Shown: in pieces, positions 40,572 to 50,552 of the stretch
How positions within the stretch are numbered: the stretch's first letter is position 1
Layout of the letters: each line of letters begins with the position of its first letter
Assembly (NCBI GenBank): GCA_030544685.1
Contig: CP086683.1
Coordinates: 1,860,001 to 1,924,000, forward strand
Direction of reading: 5' to 3'
Source: Pseudomonas sp. B21_DOA
GTDB lineage: Bacteria > Pseudomonadota > Gammaproteobacteria > Pseudomonadales > Pseudomonadaceae
Length of the DNA stretch: 64,000 nt
Translations under genes and position numbers: made by a program
Notes under the pieces: generated by a model
What the model was told of the DNA's origin: nothing
Databases searched by the model: none
The model's input: only the letters and a program-made list of their open reading frames with translations

Positions 40572-42155
40572 ATGACCCAACAGGCCGCCGAAGTCGCGAA
40601 ACGCCGCACTTTCGCCATTATTTCCCACCCCGATGCCGGTAAAACCACGATCACCGAAAAGCTCCTGTTGATGGGCAAGGCGATTGCAGTGGCCGGTACG
40701 GTGAAATCCCGTAAATCTGATCGCCATGCCACTTCCGACTGGATGGAGATGGAGAAGCAGCGGGGTATTTCCATTACCACGTCGGTCATGCAGTTCCCCT
40801 ATCGCGAACACATGATCAACCTGCTCGACACCCCGGGCCACGAAGACTTCTCCGAAGATACCTACCGCACCCTGACGGCGGTGGACTCGGCGCTGATGGT
40901 GCTCGACGGCGGTAAGGGTGTAGAGCCACGGACCATTGCGCTGATGGACGTCTGCCGTCTGCGTGACACGCCGATCGTCAGCTTCATCAACAAACTCGAC
41001 CGTGACATTCGCGACCCGATCGAACTGCTCGACGAAATCGAAGCCGTTCTGAAAATCAAGGCTGCGCCGATCACCTGGCCGATCGGTTGCTACCGCGACT
41101 TCAAGGGCGTGTATCACCTGGCCGACGACTACATCATCGTCTACACCGCCGGTCACGGTCACGAGCGCACCGAAACCAAGATCATCGAGAAACTCGACTC
41201 CGACGAGGCGCGTGCGCACTTGGGCGACGAGTACGATCGTTTCATCGAGCAGCTGGAACTGGTACAGGGCGCCTGCCACGAATTCAACCAGCAGGAATTC
41301 CTCGACGGTCAACTGACCCCGGTGTTCTTCGGTACGGCGCTGGGCAATTTTGGTGTCGACCACGTGCTCGATGCTGTCGTCGATTGGGCGCCGCGTCCGC
41401 TGGCCCGTGTGGCCAACGAGCGCACCGTCGAGCCGGTGGAAGAGAAGTTCTCGGGCTTCATCTTCAAAATCCAGGCGAACATGGACCCGAAACACCGCGA
41501 CCGCATCGCCTTCATGCGTATCTGCTCGGGCAAGTACGAAAAAGGCATGAAGATGCGCCACGTGCGTACCGGCAAGGACGTGCGCATCGGCGATGCGCTG
41601 ACGTTCTTCTCCTCCGAGCGTGAACAGCTGGAAGAGGCGTACGCCGGCGACATCATCGGTCTGCACAACCATGGCACGATCCAGATCGGCGACACCTTCA
41701 GCGAAGGCGAAGTCCTCGGTTTCACCGGTATTCCGCACTTCGCCCCGGAACTGTTCCGTCGCGTGCGTCTGCGTGATCCGCTGAAATCCAAGCAGCTGCG
41801 TCAGGGCCTGCAGCAGTTGGCGGAAGAGGGCGCGACGCAGGTGTTCTTCCTCGAGCGCAGCAACGACATCATTCTTGGCGCCGTCGGTGTGCTGCAGTTC
41901 GATGTGGTCGCCAGCCGTTTGAAAGAGGAATACAAGGTCGAGTGCTCGTATGAGCCGATCACCGTGTATTCGGCGCGCTGGATCGAGTGCGACGACAAGA
42001 AGAAGCTTGAGGAGTTTTCCAACAAGGCGGTGGAGAACCTTGCGCTGGATGGCGGTGGGCATCTGACCTATCTGGCGCCGACGCGGGTGAATCTGGCGTT
42101 GATGGAAGAGCGCTGGCCGGACGTGAAATTCCGCGCGACGCGGGAGCATCACTAA
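40572..42155 (+). CDS. prfC: peptide chain release factor 3
   Basis: GTPase that removes RF1/RF2 from the ribosome after termination. 527 aa. [15 protein letters not shown] (P-loop), [16 protein letters not shown] (G3), NKLDRD (G4) and the RF3-specific C-terminal domain are present. Intact. An ordinary terminator follows at 42176. Confidence 0.97.
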   Translation: MTQQAAEVAKRRTFAIISHPDAGKTTITEKLLLMGKAIAVAGTVKSRKSDRHATSDWMEMEKQRGISITTSVMQFPYREHMINLLDTPGHEDFSEDTYRTLTAVDSALMVLDGGKGVEPRTIALMDVCRLRDTPIVSFINKLDRDIRDPIELLDEIEAVLKIKAAPITWPIGCYRDFKGVYHLADDYIIVYTAGHGHERTETKIIEKLDSDEARAHLGDEYDRFIEQLELVQGACHEFNQQEFLDGQLTPVFFGTALGNFGVDHVLDAVVDWAPRPLARVANERTVEPVEEKFSGFIFKIQANMDPKHRDRIAFMRICSGKYEKGMKMRHVRTGKDVRIGDALTFFSSEREQLEEAYAGDIIGLHNHGTIQIGDTFSEGEVLGFTGIPHFAPELFRRVRLRDPLKSKQLRQGLQQLAEEGATQVFFLERSNDIILGAVGVLQFDVVASRLKEEYKVECSYEPITVYSARWIECDDKKKLEEFSNKAVENLALDGGGHLTYLAPTRVNLALMEERWPDVKFRATREHH

Positions 42156-42175
42156 GTTTTGAGTTGTTGTTCTGA

Positions 42176-42209
42176 AAGCCCTTGAGGTGTAGACCTTGGG
42201 GGCTTTTTT
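42176..42209 (+). terminator. prfC terminator
   Basis: AAGCCCTTGAGG, loop TGTAGA, CCTTGGGGGCTT (with G-U pairs), then a T-run. Confidence 0.8.
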
Positions 42210-42267
42210 ATGGGCTGCCGGTTTTGGTCTTGGCGGCCTTTGGGCCGACCAGGCGTTGGTTGATTTG

Positions 42268-42640
42268 GGTGAATATCCGTTTTTTGCTGTGCTGCAGCTG
42301 GCGGTTTCGCCCTTACGGCGAGTCCCTTTTTCAGACGCCAAAAAGGAACCAAAAGGCTTGCTCCTACGTTCGGCCCTCGCAGGCTCGGGTTCCTTCGCTC
42401 CGGGATCGATCCTGGCGCAGCGGCTACGGTTTGCTTCGCTGCACCTCCTTCCGCTGTGTCTGGCTGCGCCAGACGGTCGCTGCGCTCCCACGCCCGGATC
42501 AATCCCTCCACTCAGCCTTCCGACGTCGCCGGTGGATCAAGATCAAAGCGGTACTCGAGCTTGCGCTCATCGTGTGTAGGAGCTGCCGAAGGCTGCGATC
42601 TTTTGATTTAGCTTTTCTGTGGGAGCGAGCCTGCTCGCGA
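42268..42640. repeat. long dispersed intergenic repeat, copy A
   Basis: About 370 bp that match 56049-56432 in the same orientation. The best-conserved stretch is the CTCCTTCCGCTGTGTCTGGC...GTCGCTGCGCTCCCACGCCC block and on to GACGTCGCCGGTGGATCAAG. It ends with a GTAGGAGCTGCCGAAGGCTG REP and a single GTGGGAGCGAGCCTGCTCGC REP. A minus-strand ORF inside it (MEGLIRAWERSDRLAQ...) is shared by both copies, but I do not accept it as a gene. Confidence 0.85.
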
Positions 42641-42916
42641 AGGCCGCCTGACAGCCGGCCGATATTTAGCAGACTGCCTGCGAATCCATTTAGGGGAGTG
42701 AGTGCTGAGTGAAAGCTATACGTCCTTTGAAACCCATTCAGGCCACGCGTGGGCTTAGCTGTTTCTGTTATTGCTGTTATTCGAAACCAATCTGTCCACC
42801 GATGGCATTTCTGCCCGCCCCGCCGCGTCCTAAGTGGTGAGCCGGGCGGATCGCAACTAGATTCACATCGAGCCAGTCCGGCAAGCATGTCTTAGCGCAA
42901 CAGGATGGAGTCGGCC

Positions 42917-43180
42917 ATGAAAAGCAGATTGCTACGGATTTTGATGTTGTTGAAAGTGATGGTGATGCTGTCCCTCGCTACTGCAACGGCGTGGGCTGAG
43001 TGTGAGGATCACGATTCGCAGGCGTTCAACGGCCAGGTCGGGCATAGCGGGCTGATGCTCGCCAAGTCCGAGTCGGAGCCCGGGGATATGAATCAGGGCG
43101 GCAGCGCCGATGATGACGACTCGACCACTGACGAGCCGGACAGCGATGATCCGGATGACGAAGGCGACAGCCAGACGTAG
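42917..43180 (+). CDS. small secreted acidic protein of unknown function
   Basis: 87 aa from ATG 42917 (GGAG 7 nt upstream; ATG 42905 also possible). An N-terminal signal peptide, LLRILMLLKVMVMLSLATATAWA, is followed by ECEDHDSQAF and a low-complexity tail of Asp/Ser/Glu/Gly. The mature protein would be strongly acidic and probably disordered, with a single early Cys. It stands alone before a good terminator. I do not recognise a family; a periplasmic cation-binding role is only a guess. Confidence 0.6.
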   Translation: MKSRLLRILMLLKVMVMLSLATATAWAECEDHDSQAFNGQVGHSGLMLAKSESEPGDMNQGGSADDDDSTTDEPDSDDPDDEGDSQT

Positions 43181-43195
43181 ATCGCCGGGCAAAGA

Positions 43196-43244
43196 AAAAC
43201 CCCTTCTGCCTCGACTGATGCGCAATCGAGGTGGAAGGGGTTTT
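43196..43244. terminator. terminator between the acidic protein gene and dppF
   Basis: AAAACCCCTTC(T)GCCTCGA pairs with TCGAGG(T)GGAAGGGGTTTT across an 11-nt loop. T-run on the right and A-run on the left, so it can act for both convergent units. Confidence 0.85.
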
Positions 43245-43309
43245 GTTAACGCATGAATTCTTGAATCAACACGAACTCCCACATGGGGTTTTGTGGCCTC
43301 CGGATCTGC

Positions 43310-44290
43310 TTACGCCGCGCCGTCGAGAAACTGCTCGGCGTAGTGACAAGCCACCTGCCGGTTATCCAGTTCACGCAACAGCGGTTCTTCCGTGGTGCAA
43401 CGCTCGGTCGCGTACGGGCAGCGCTTGTGGAAGGCGCAGCCCGATGGCGGGTTCAGCGGGTTGGGCAGTTCGCCGACGATCTTGATTTTCGGCTTGTTCG
43501 GGTCCGGGTGAATGGTCGGGGTCGCCGACAGCAGCGCCTGGGTGTACGGGTGCAGCGGGCGCTCGTAGATGTCGTTCTTCGGGCCCAGTTCAACCGGGCG
43601 ACCGAGATACATCACCATCACGTCATCGGCTACGTGCTGCACCACCGCGAGGTTGTGCGAGATGAACACGTAGGCGGTGTTGAACTCCTGCTGCAGGTCC
43701 ATGAACAGATTGAGCACCTGGGCTTGAATCGACACGTCCAGCGCTGAAGTCGGTTCGTCCGCGACCAGCACTTTCGGTTGCAGCATCATTGCCCGGGCAA
43801 GCGCGATACGCTGGCGCTGACCACCGGAGAACATGTGCGGATAGCGCTGGTAATGCTCGGGACGCAAGCCGACCTGCTTCATCATCGCCTGGACTTTCTC
43901 GCGACGTTCGCTGGCCGACAGCTTGGTGTTGATCAGCAGCGGCTCGGCCAGTTGATCACCGATTTTCTGCCGTGGGTTCAACGACGCATATGGGCTCTGA
44001 AAGACCATCTGCACGTCTTTGCGCAGTTGCTTGCGCTCGGCCTTGTCGGCGCCGGCGACTTCCTGGCCGGCGATCTGCAGCGAGCCCGACGACGGTTCTT
44101 CGATCAGTGTCAAAGCGCGGGCGAGGGTGGATTTGCCGCAACCCGATTCACCTACTACGGCGAGGGTCTTGCCGGCTTCCAGTTCGAACGACACGCCGTT
44201 GAGCGCGCGCACGGTGGCGTGGCCCTTGAACAGGCCACGGGAGACTTCGTAGTGACGGGTCAGGTCGCGGGCGGTGAGTACGACGGCCAT
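43310..44290 (-). CDS. dppF: dipeptide ABC transporter ATPase DppF
   Basis: 326 aa. Walker A GESGCGKSTLARA, signature FSGGQRQRIALARAMM, Walker B VLVADEPTSALDVS. The C-terminal oligopeptide-transporter extension holds a Cys-containing motif (CAFHKRCPYATERC) of the kind that binds Fe-S in Dpp/Opp ATPases. Starts on the last base of dppD (TAATG). Confidence 0.95.
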   Translation of the reverse strand: MAVVLTARDLTRHYEVSRGLFKGHATVRALNGVSFELEAGKTLAVVGESGCGKSTLARALTLIEEPSSGSLQIAGQEVAGADKAERKQLRKDVQMVFQSPYASLNPRQKIGDQLAEPLLINTKLSASERREKVQAMMKQVGLRPEHYQRYPHMFSGGQRQRIALARAMMLQPKVLVADEPTSALDVSIQAQVLNLFMDLQQEFNTAYVFISHNLAVVQHVADDVMVMYLGRPVELGPKNDIYERPLHPYTQALLSATPTIHPDPNKPKIKIVGELPNPLNPPSGCAFHKRCPYATERCTTEEPLLRELDNRQVACHYAEQFLDGAA

Positions 44291-45258
44291 TACGCCACCT
44301 CCTGGTTCAGCGGGTAGAAGCAGCGGGCGAGGCTGTTGGCTTTTGGATCAAGGCCCGGACGCTGGGTGCGGCAGTTGTCCTGCACATACGGGCAGCGCGG
44401 CGACAGCAGGCAACCCTGCGGTCGGTCGTAACGGCCCGGGACGATGCCCGGCAAGGTCGACAGACGCGAGGCGCCGAGGCTGTGTTCGGGAATCGCCTTG
44501 AGCAGTGCTTCGCTGTACGGGTGCGCCGGGATGTCGAACAGTTGCGGCACCTGACCGACTTCAACGGCCTGACCTGCGTACATCACGCAGACGCGCTGGG
44601 CGGTTTCCGCGACGACCGCCAGGTCGTGGGTGATCAGCACCAGGCCCATGTTCTGTTCTTTCTGCAACGCCAGCAGCAGATCCATGATCTGCGCCTGAAT
44701 CGTCACGTCCAGCGCGGTGGTCGGCTCGTCGGCGATCAGCAGTTTCGGCTCGCCGGCAATCGCCATGGCGATCGCGACACGCTGGCTCATACCGCCAGAC
44801 AGTTGATGCGGATAGGCGTCCATGCGGCTGGCGGCGCCCGGAATTTCCACTTTTTCCAGCAGTTCGATGGCACGCTTGCGCGCTTGCTTGCCGGACATTT
44901 TCAGGTGCAGGCGCAGCACTTCTTCGATCTGGAAACCGACGGTGTAGCTCGGGTTCAGTGCGGTCATCGGGTCCTGGAAGACCATTGACAGGTCTTTGCC
45001 GACGATCTGCCGACGTTGACGGTTGCTCAGTTTGAGCATGTCCTTGCCGTCGAAGCTGAGCGAGTCAGCGGTGACGATGCCGGGATGCTCGATCAGGCCC
45101 ATCAGCGCCATCATGGTCACGGATTTACCCGAACCCGATTCGCCAACGATGGCCAGCACTTCGCCTTTGTCGACCTTGAGGTCGAGGCCGTCGACCACCG
45201 GGGTCGCGGTCTTGTCGCCGAAGCGGACGTTGAGATTCTTGATTTCCAACAGTGACAT
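44290..45258 (-). CDS. dppD: dipeptide ABC transporter ATPase DppD
   Basis: 322 aa from [15 protein letters not shown]. Walker [10 protein letters not shown], signature [15 protein letters not shown], Walker [15 protein letters not shown], and the C-terminal Cys motif [14 protein letters not shown]. Works as a heterodimer with DppF. The in-frame extension to 45303 overlaps dppC and was rejected. Confidence 0.95.
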   Translation of the reverse strand: MSLLEIKNLNVRFGDKTATPVVDGLDLKVDKGEVLAIVGESGSGKSVTMMALMGLIEHPGIVTADSLSFDGKDMLKLSNRQRRQIVGKDLSMVFQDPMTALNPSYTVGFQIEEVLRLHLKMSGKQARKRAIELLEKVEIPGAASRMDAYPHQLSGGMSQRVAIAMAIAGEPKLLIADEPTTALDVTIQAQIMDLLLALQKEQNMGLVLITHDLAVVAETAQRVCVMYAGQAVEVGQVPQLFDIPAHPYSEALLKAIPEHSLGASRLSTLPGIVPGRYDRPQGCLLSPRCPYVQDNCRTQRPGLDPKANSLARCFYPLNQEVA

Positions 45259-45268
45259 GTGAATCTCC

Positions 45269-46195
45269 TCAGGCGGCGTTCTTGAGTTTCGGGTCCAGCG
45301 CATCGCGCAGGCCGTCGCCCATCAAGTTGATTGCCAGCACGCTGAGCAAAATGGTCAGGCCGGGCAGACTTACCACCCACCAGGCGCGTTCGATGTAGTC
45401 GCGGGCCGAGGCCAGCATGGTGCCCCACTCTGGGGTTGGCGGTTGTACGCCGAGGCCGAGGAAGCCCAGTGCGGCGGCATCGAGAATCGCCGAAGAAAAG
45501 CTCAGGGTCGCCTGCACGATCAGCGGCGCCATGCAGTTGGGCAGCACGGTGATGAACATCAGGCGCGGCAGACCGGCTCCGGCCAGGCGCGCGGCGGTGA
45601 CATAGTCGCGGTTCAGTTCGCCCATTACGGCAGCACGGGTCAGACGCACGTAGGACGGCAGGGAAACCACAGCGATGGCGATCACGGTGTTGATCAGGCC
45701 AGGGCCGAGGATGGCGACGATCGCCACGGCCAGCAGCAGCGACGGCAGGGCCAGCATGATGTCCATCAGGCGCATGATGGTCGGGCCGACCACTTTCGGG
45801 AAGAAACCGGCGAACAGACCCAGCAGGATCCCCGGAATCAGCGACATGACCACCGACGACAAGCCGATCAGCAGCGACAGACGCGAACCCTGGATCAGAC
45901 GCGAGAGCAGGTCTCGGCCGAGTTCATCGGTGCCGAGCAGGAACTGCATCTGCCCGCCTTCGAGCCACGCCGGTGGCGTCAGCAGGAAGTCACGGTATTG
46001 CTCGCTTGGGTTATGCGGCGCGACCCACGGCGCGAAGATCGCGCAGAAGATGATCAGCAGCATGAACAGCAGGCCGGCAACGGCGCCCTTGTTCTTCGAG
46101 AACGCTTGCCAGAATTCTTTGTACGGCGACGGGTACAGCAGGCTTTGATCCACGGCGGACGTGGCGGTGGCTACTGAGGATGTTGGAGTGCTCAT
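45269..46195 (-). CDS. dppC: dipeptide ABC transporter permease DppC
   Basis: 308 aa from [17 protein letters not shown] with about six TM segments, the N-terminal OppC domain ([14 protein letters not shown]) and the EAA-type loop [26 protein letters not shown]. Ten bp before dppD. The in-frame region upstream of 46195 lies inside dppB and is not used. Confidence 0.95.
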   Translation of the reverse strand: MSTPTSSVATATSAVDQSLLYPSPYKEFWQAFSKNKGAVAGLLFMLLIIFCAIFAPWVAPHNPSEQYRDFLLTPPAWLEGGQMQFLLGTDELGRDLLSRLIQGSRLSLLIGLSSVVMSLIPGILLGLFAGFFPKVVGPTIMRLMDIMLALPSLLLAVAIVAILGPGLINTVIAIAVVSLPSYVRLTRAAVMGELNRDYVTAARLAGAGLPRLMFITVLPNCMAPLIVQATLSFSSAILDAAALGFLGLGVQPPTPEWGTMLASARDYIERAWWVVSLPGLTILLSVLAINLMGDGLRDALDPKLKNAA

Positions 46196-46206
46196 GGGTA
46201 TTGACC

Positions 46207-47217
46207 TCAGCGCTGATGACGGATGCGTGGGTTGGCAAAGCCGTAGAGGATGTCCACCACGAAGTTGACCAGAATCACCAGGCAGGCGATTAACAGGATG
46301 CCGTTTTGCACCACCGGATAGTCCCGGGCGCCGATGGCTTCGATCAGCCATTTACCGATGCCGGGCCAGGAAAAGATGGTTTCGGTCAGGACCGCACCGG
46401 CCAGCAGCGTGCCGACTTGCAGGCCGACCACGGTCAGCACCGGAATCAGCGCATTGCGCAGACCGTGCACGAAGACCACGCGCGACGGCGACAGGCCTTT
46501 GGCCTTGGCGGTGCGGATGTAGTCTTCGCGCAGCACTTCGAGCATCGACGAACGGGTCATCCGCGCAATCACCGCCAGCGGAATGGTGCCTAGCACGATG
46601 GCCGGCAGGATCAGGTGATGCAGGGCGTCGAAGAACGCGCCGACGTCATCGGCCAGCAGCGTGTCGATCAGCATGAAGCCGGTTTTCGGCTCGATGTCAT
46701 ACAGCAGGTCGATGCGCCCGGACACCGGGGTCCAGCCCAGGCTCACCGAGAAGAACATGATAAGGATCAGGCCCCACCAGAAGATCGGCATCGAGTAGCC
46801 CGCGAGGGAGATGCCCATCACCCCGTGGTCGAACAGCGATCCTCGTTTGAGTGCCGCGATCACCCCGGCCAGAAGCCCGAGGATGCCAGCGAACAGCAGG
46901 GCGGCCATGGACAGTTCCAGGGTCGCCGGGAAAAGAGAGGTGAACTCGGTCCACACGCTTTCACGGGTACGCAACGACTCACCGAGATCGCCCTGGGCCA
47001 GTTTGCCGATGTAGTCCAGATACTGGGCATACAGCGGCTTGTTCAGCCCCAGGCGTTCCATTGCCTGAGCGTGCATTTCGGGGTCGACCCGACGTTCGCC
47101 CATCATCACTTCCACGGGGTCGCCCGGAATCATGCGAATCAACGCGAAAGTCAGCAAGGTGATGCCGAAAAACGTGGGGATCAACAACCCCAGTCGGCGG
47201 GCAATAAAACTAAACAT
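46207..47217 (-). CDS. dppB: dipeptide ABC transporter permease DppB
   Basis: 336 aa, about six TM segments, N-terminal MFSFIARRLGLLIPTFFGITL and EAA loop RTAKAKGLSPSRVVFVHGLRNALIPVLT. First gene after the promoter-proximal dppA, followed by dppC 11 bp on. Confidence 0.95.
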   Translation of the reverse strand: MFSFIARRLGLLIPTFFGITLLTFALIRMIPGDPVEVMMGERRVDPEMHAQAMERLGLNKPLYAQYLDYIGKLAQGDLGESLRTRESVWTEFTSLFPATLELSMAALLFAGILGLLAGVIAALKRGSLFDHGVMGISLAGYSMPIFWWGLILIMFFSVSLGWTPVSGRIDLLYDIEPKTGFMLIDTLLADDVGAFFDALHHLILPAIVLGTIPLAVIARMTRSSMLEVLREDYIRTAKAKGLSPSRVVFVHGLRNALIPVLTVVGLQVGTLLAGAVLTETIFSWPGIGKWLIEAIGARDYPVVQNGILLIACLVILVNFVVDILYGFANPRIRHQR

Positions 47218-47251
47218 CTTGTGTGGTACCTCATCAGCCGGTTAGGCGTGT

Positions 47252-47279
47252 CCGGCGTCCCTCAGGTCAGGGACGCCGG
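47252..47279 (-). promoter_or_regulatory. hairpin between dppA and dppB
   Basis: CCGGCGTCCCT and AGGGACGCCGG form an 11-bp perfect stem with a 6-nt loop and no T-run on the minus strand. Such stems after abundant binding-protein genes often stabilise the upstream mRNA and lower downstream expression (inference). Confidence 0.65.
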
Positions 47280-47290
47280 GCGTTTCTTAT

Positions 47291-48886
47291 CTACTTCACC
47301 TGGGTGGTGGCGAAGTTATTAGTGGTGAGAGGGCTGATGTGGTAGCCCTCTACATTGTTGCGCATTGCAGTGAACATCCGAGTATGGGCCATGCTGATCC
47401 ATGGCTGGTCCTGATTAAACAGCACTTGAGCCTGTTCGTAGAGCGCGGCGCGTTCGGCCGGATCTACTTTAGCCCGCGCTTCATCCAGCAGTGCCTGGAA
47501 TTTCTCGTTGCACCAGCGTGCGTAGTTTTCGCCGTTCTTGGCGGCCTCGCAACTGAGCATAGGCGTCAGGAAGTTATCCGGGTCGCCGTTGTCGCCCGCC
47601 CATCCGGCCGAGACCATGTCGTGCTCGCCGGCCTTGGCGCGCTTGAGCATCTCGCCCCATTCCATCACGCGGATATCGATCTTGATCCCGACTTTCGCCA
47701 GGTCAGCCTGCATCATCTGTGCGCCGAGCATCGGGTTGGGGTTGGTCGGACCGCCGCCGTTACGGGTGAACAAGGTGAACGTGGTGCCTTCCGGAACCCC
47801 GGCTTCCTTGAGCAGCTTGCGCGCTGCATCGAGGTCGCGTGGCGGGTTCTTCAAGTCATGGTTGTAGCCGAGCAAAGTCGGCGGGTACGGGTTGACCGCC
47901 ACCGACGCGTTGCCCTTACCGAACAGCGCGTTGACGTAGGCCTCCTTGTCGAAGGCGATGTCGATGGCTTTGCGCACGCGCACATCGCTCATGTACTTGT
48001 GCTGGGTGTTCATGGCGATGTACGAAACGGTCATCGCGTCCAGCTCGTCGACTTTCAGGTTGCTGTCTTTCTTGATGCTCGGGATGTCATCCGGTTTCGG
48101 ATACAGCGCGACCTGGCACTCGTTGGCCTTGAGCTTTTGCAGGCGCACGTTGTTGTCGGTGGCGATGGCCAGAATCAACGCGTCGGCCGGCGGCTTGCCA
48201 CGGAAATAATCCGGGTTGGCCTTGAAGCGCACCTGCGCATCCTTGGCGTAGCGCTGGAAGATGAACGGGCCGGTGCCGATCGGCTTGTTGTTCAGGTCGC
48301 CGGTCTTGTTGGCCTTGAGCAACTGGTCGGCGTATTCGGCCGGGTAGATCGACGAGAAGGCCATGGCGATGTCGGCCAGGAACGGCGCTTCGCGGCGGGT
48401 CAGGGTGAACTTGACCGTGTTGTCGTCGACTTTCTCGACGCTTTTGAGCAGTTCCTTGAAGCCCATGCTTTCAAAGTACGGGAAGCCCACGCTCGACAGT
48501 TTGTGCCACGGGTGATTCGGGTCCAGCTGACGCTGGAAACTCCAGACCACATCGTCGGCGTTCATGTCGCGGGTCGGCTTGAAGTATTCGGTGGTGTGGA
48601 ACTTGACGCCTTTGCGCAGATGGAACGTGTAGCTCAGGCCGTCTTCGCTGATGTCCCAGGACTCGGCGAGTGCCGGGATCACCTCGGTGGTGCCGGGTTT
48701 GAAATCGGCCAGGCGGTTGAAGATGGTTTCGGCCACAGCGTCCGCCGTGACTGCAGTGGTGTACTGGACCATATCGAAGCCTTCCGGGCTGGCTTCGGTG
48801 CAGACCACCAAGGGTTTGGCCGAGGCGCCGACAGCGACACTCAGCAACGCAGCCGCGATGGCCGCACGTAGGGGAAGCATTTTCAT
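47291..48886 (-). CDS. dppA: dipeptide ABC transporter substrate-binding protein, paralogue 4
   Basis: 531 aa SBP_bac_5 (cluster C) protein, with signal peptide MKMLPLRAAIAAALLSVAVGASA. Motifs VVCTEASPEGFD, KPIGTGPFIFQRYAKDAQVRF and WAGDNGDPDNFL are shared with the other three copies, but it is the most divergent of the four. Being directly upstream of dppB it is the likely operon-matched receptor. Start chosen at the signal peptide; the reading from 48940 was rejected. Confidence 0.93.
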   Translation of the reverse strand: MKMLPLRAAIAAALLSVAVGASAKPLVVCTEASPEGFDMVQYTTAVTADAVAETIFNRLADFKPGTTEVIPALAESWDISEDGLSYTFHLRKGVKFHTTEYFKPTRDMNADDVVWSFQRQLDPNHPWHKLSSVGFPYFESMGFKELLKSVEKVDDNTVKFTLTRREAPFLADIAMAFSSIYPAEYADQLLKANKTGDLNNKPIGTGPFIFQRYAKDAQVRFKANPDYFRGKPPADALILAIATDNNVRLQKLKANECQVALYPKPDDIPSIKKDSNLKVDELDAMTVSYIAMNTQHKYMSDVRVRKAIDIAFDKEAYVNALFGKGNASVAVNPYPPTLLGYNHDLKNPPRDLDAARKLLKEAGVPEGTTFTLFTRNGGGPTNPNPMLGAQMMQADLAKVGIKIDIRVMEWGEMLKRAKAGEHDMVSAGWAGDNGDPDNFLTPMLSCEAAKNGENYARWCNEKFQALLDEARAKVDPAERAALYEQAQVLFNQDQPWISMAHTRMFTAMRNNVEGYHISPLTTNNFATTQVK

Positions 48887-48912
48887 CGATAACCCTCTGC
48901 AATCGGTTGAAG

Positions 48913-48954
48913 ACAGAAAACCGAACGGCCGACTCATCATGAGTCAGCCGTCGG
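48913..48954 (-). terminator. terminator after the OprD-family porin gene
   Basis: Minus strand: CGGCTGACTC, loop ATGAT, GAGTCGGCCG, with an outer CCGA/TCGG pair, then TTTTCTGT. It separates the porin from dppA. Confidence 0.75.
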
Positions 48955-48963
48955 TTGGCGTTT

Positions 48964-50378
48964 TTACAGAATGTTGAACGGGATGGTGGTTACGAGACGG
49001 AATTCGTTGATGCTGCCGTCAGCCTGGTTTTCGCTGGCACGGTGCGCGGTGTAGGTGCCGCGAATCGTTGTGGCCTTGAGCGGGCCGCTCTGTACTGCGT
49101 AGGTTGCACCGACGCCGTATTCATAGTGGTGCTCGCCGTCCATTGCCTGCACGCCATCGTAGCCGCCACCCTTGTAGTGAGTGCCGTCGATGCCCCAGCC
49201 GCGTGCCTGGTAGATGTTGAATTTCAGGCCTGGCACACCGTACTCGGCCATGTTGATGCCATAGGAAACCTGGAAGGATTTCTCGTTCGGGCCGTTGAAG
49301 TCCGAGAGCAGGGAGTTGGCCAGGTAGATACCGTTGGTTTCGTGCAGGTAGTCGAAGTACTCGTTACCGTTCACTTCCTGATAGGAGAAGGTCACGGTGT
49401 GGGCCTGGTGCGTCAGGCCGAACGACAGCGAGTAGGTGTCGTTGTCGATGTCACCGAGCAGTTTTTGCCTTCGTCGACGGTCTTGTAGTAGTTCAGGCCG
49501 GTGGTCAGGCTCAGCACCGAGCTGTCGCCCAACACGTGGGTGGCGCCGAAGTAGTACTGGTTCCACAGGTCTTCGGCCTGGGTGCCCCACAGGCTGGTGG
49601 TCAGGCTGGCGAACGGCTGGTAGGAAATACCGGCGGTGTTGACGTGATCGGCTTCAGCGTTGATGTCACCGTATTCGGAGCGGAACTTGCTCAGGCTTTC
49701 TTCGGTACGTGGCGAAACGCGGTCGAAGGTCGCGACGTCGAATGCCAGGTTGTTCAGCTCTTCGCTGTGGATCGCGATGCCTTCGAAGCTCGATGGCAGC
49801 GGACGGTTGCCGATCACATCGACTTGCGGGCTGCTGAAGTTCATGCGGCCGGCGGTCAGAGTGGTATTGGAGATGCGCGCCTTGACGTTGGCCAGGCCCA
49901 GCTTGCTCCACTGGCCGACAGCGTCACCGCCTTCGCGGGTCAGGGTACGGTTGTTGCCTGCGCCTGGGCGGGTGCCCGGAGCGCCGCCATTGTTGGCGGC
50001 AAGGTTCTCGCGGTCGCGCTCAAGGGCGATCGCGTTGTAAGCAGCCACTTCGGTGCTGAAACCGACGGTACCTTCGGTAAAGCCCGAGTTGTACTTGATG
50101 ATCGTGCCTTGGACCCAGTTGATCCGGCGATCGGTTTCGGTGGACTGGCCGTTCTTGCGATACGCGAACTTGCCGCCACGTTTGAGTTGTTCGTTGGCGT
50201 ACCAGTTACGGGTCGAACCGCTGATCGATTGCCCTTCGAGGAAGCCAGTGGCTTCGGCCTGGGCGCTCTTCTCGTTGACGGTCACCGGGGTGAACGCCTG
50301 GCTTTGGGTTTCCGCATAAGCCGTAGCGGTGATGCTGCTGATGGCCAGGGCCAGTATCGCGGTGCTGCTCAGTTTCAT
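48964..50378 (-). CDS. opdP: OprD-family peptide porin (one apparent frameshift)
   Basis: Outer-membrane channel with signal peptide MKLSSTAILALAISSITATAYA. One base is missing in the T-run 49462-49466 (plus strand): as written VDEGKNCSV, repaired VDEGKKLLGDIDNDTYSLSFG, ending in the OprD-type C-terminus TTIPFNIL. Repaired length 471 aa. Its place among dpp genes matches PAO1 OpdP (PA4501, recalled), implicated in Gly-Glu/dipeptide uptake; arginine or carbapenem transport is not shown by the sequence. Confidence 0.87.
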
Positions 50379-50552
50379 GGGTGAAGCTCCTTTACTTTCT
50401 TTTTATCCCGGCTTTTTTGGTATGCCGGTTATTGGTTTAGAACTCGTTCACACATCGCAAACGTTTGCAAAACGCCGGATTGGCGAATTTCGGCAAAGCG
50501 CTTGCGTGAGGGAGTAGACGGCTCCCCTCAGCATTGCGGCTAATCGGTGGGT

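Noticed and set aside
40311..42491. 726-codon minus-strand ORF
   Set aside because: Antisense of prfC plus the dispersed repeat; no domain visible.
42152..42511. Minus-strand ORF MEGLIRAWERSDRLAQ..., also at 56107-56298
   Set aside because: Lies wholly in the two-copy intergenic repeat. Similarity is explained by DNA conservation, the frames end differently, and no ribosome-binding site is seen.
42268..42640. Insertion sequence
   Set aside because: No transposase frame, terminal inverted repeats or target-site duplication.
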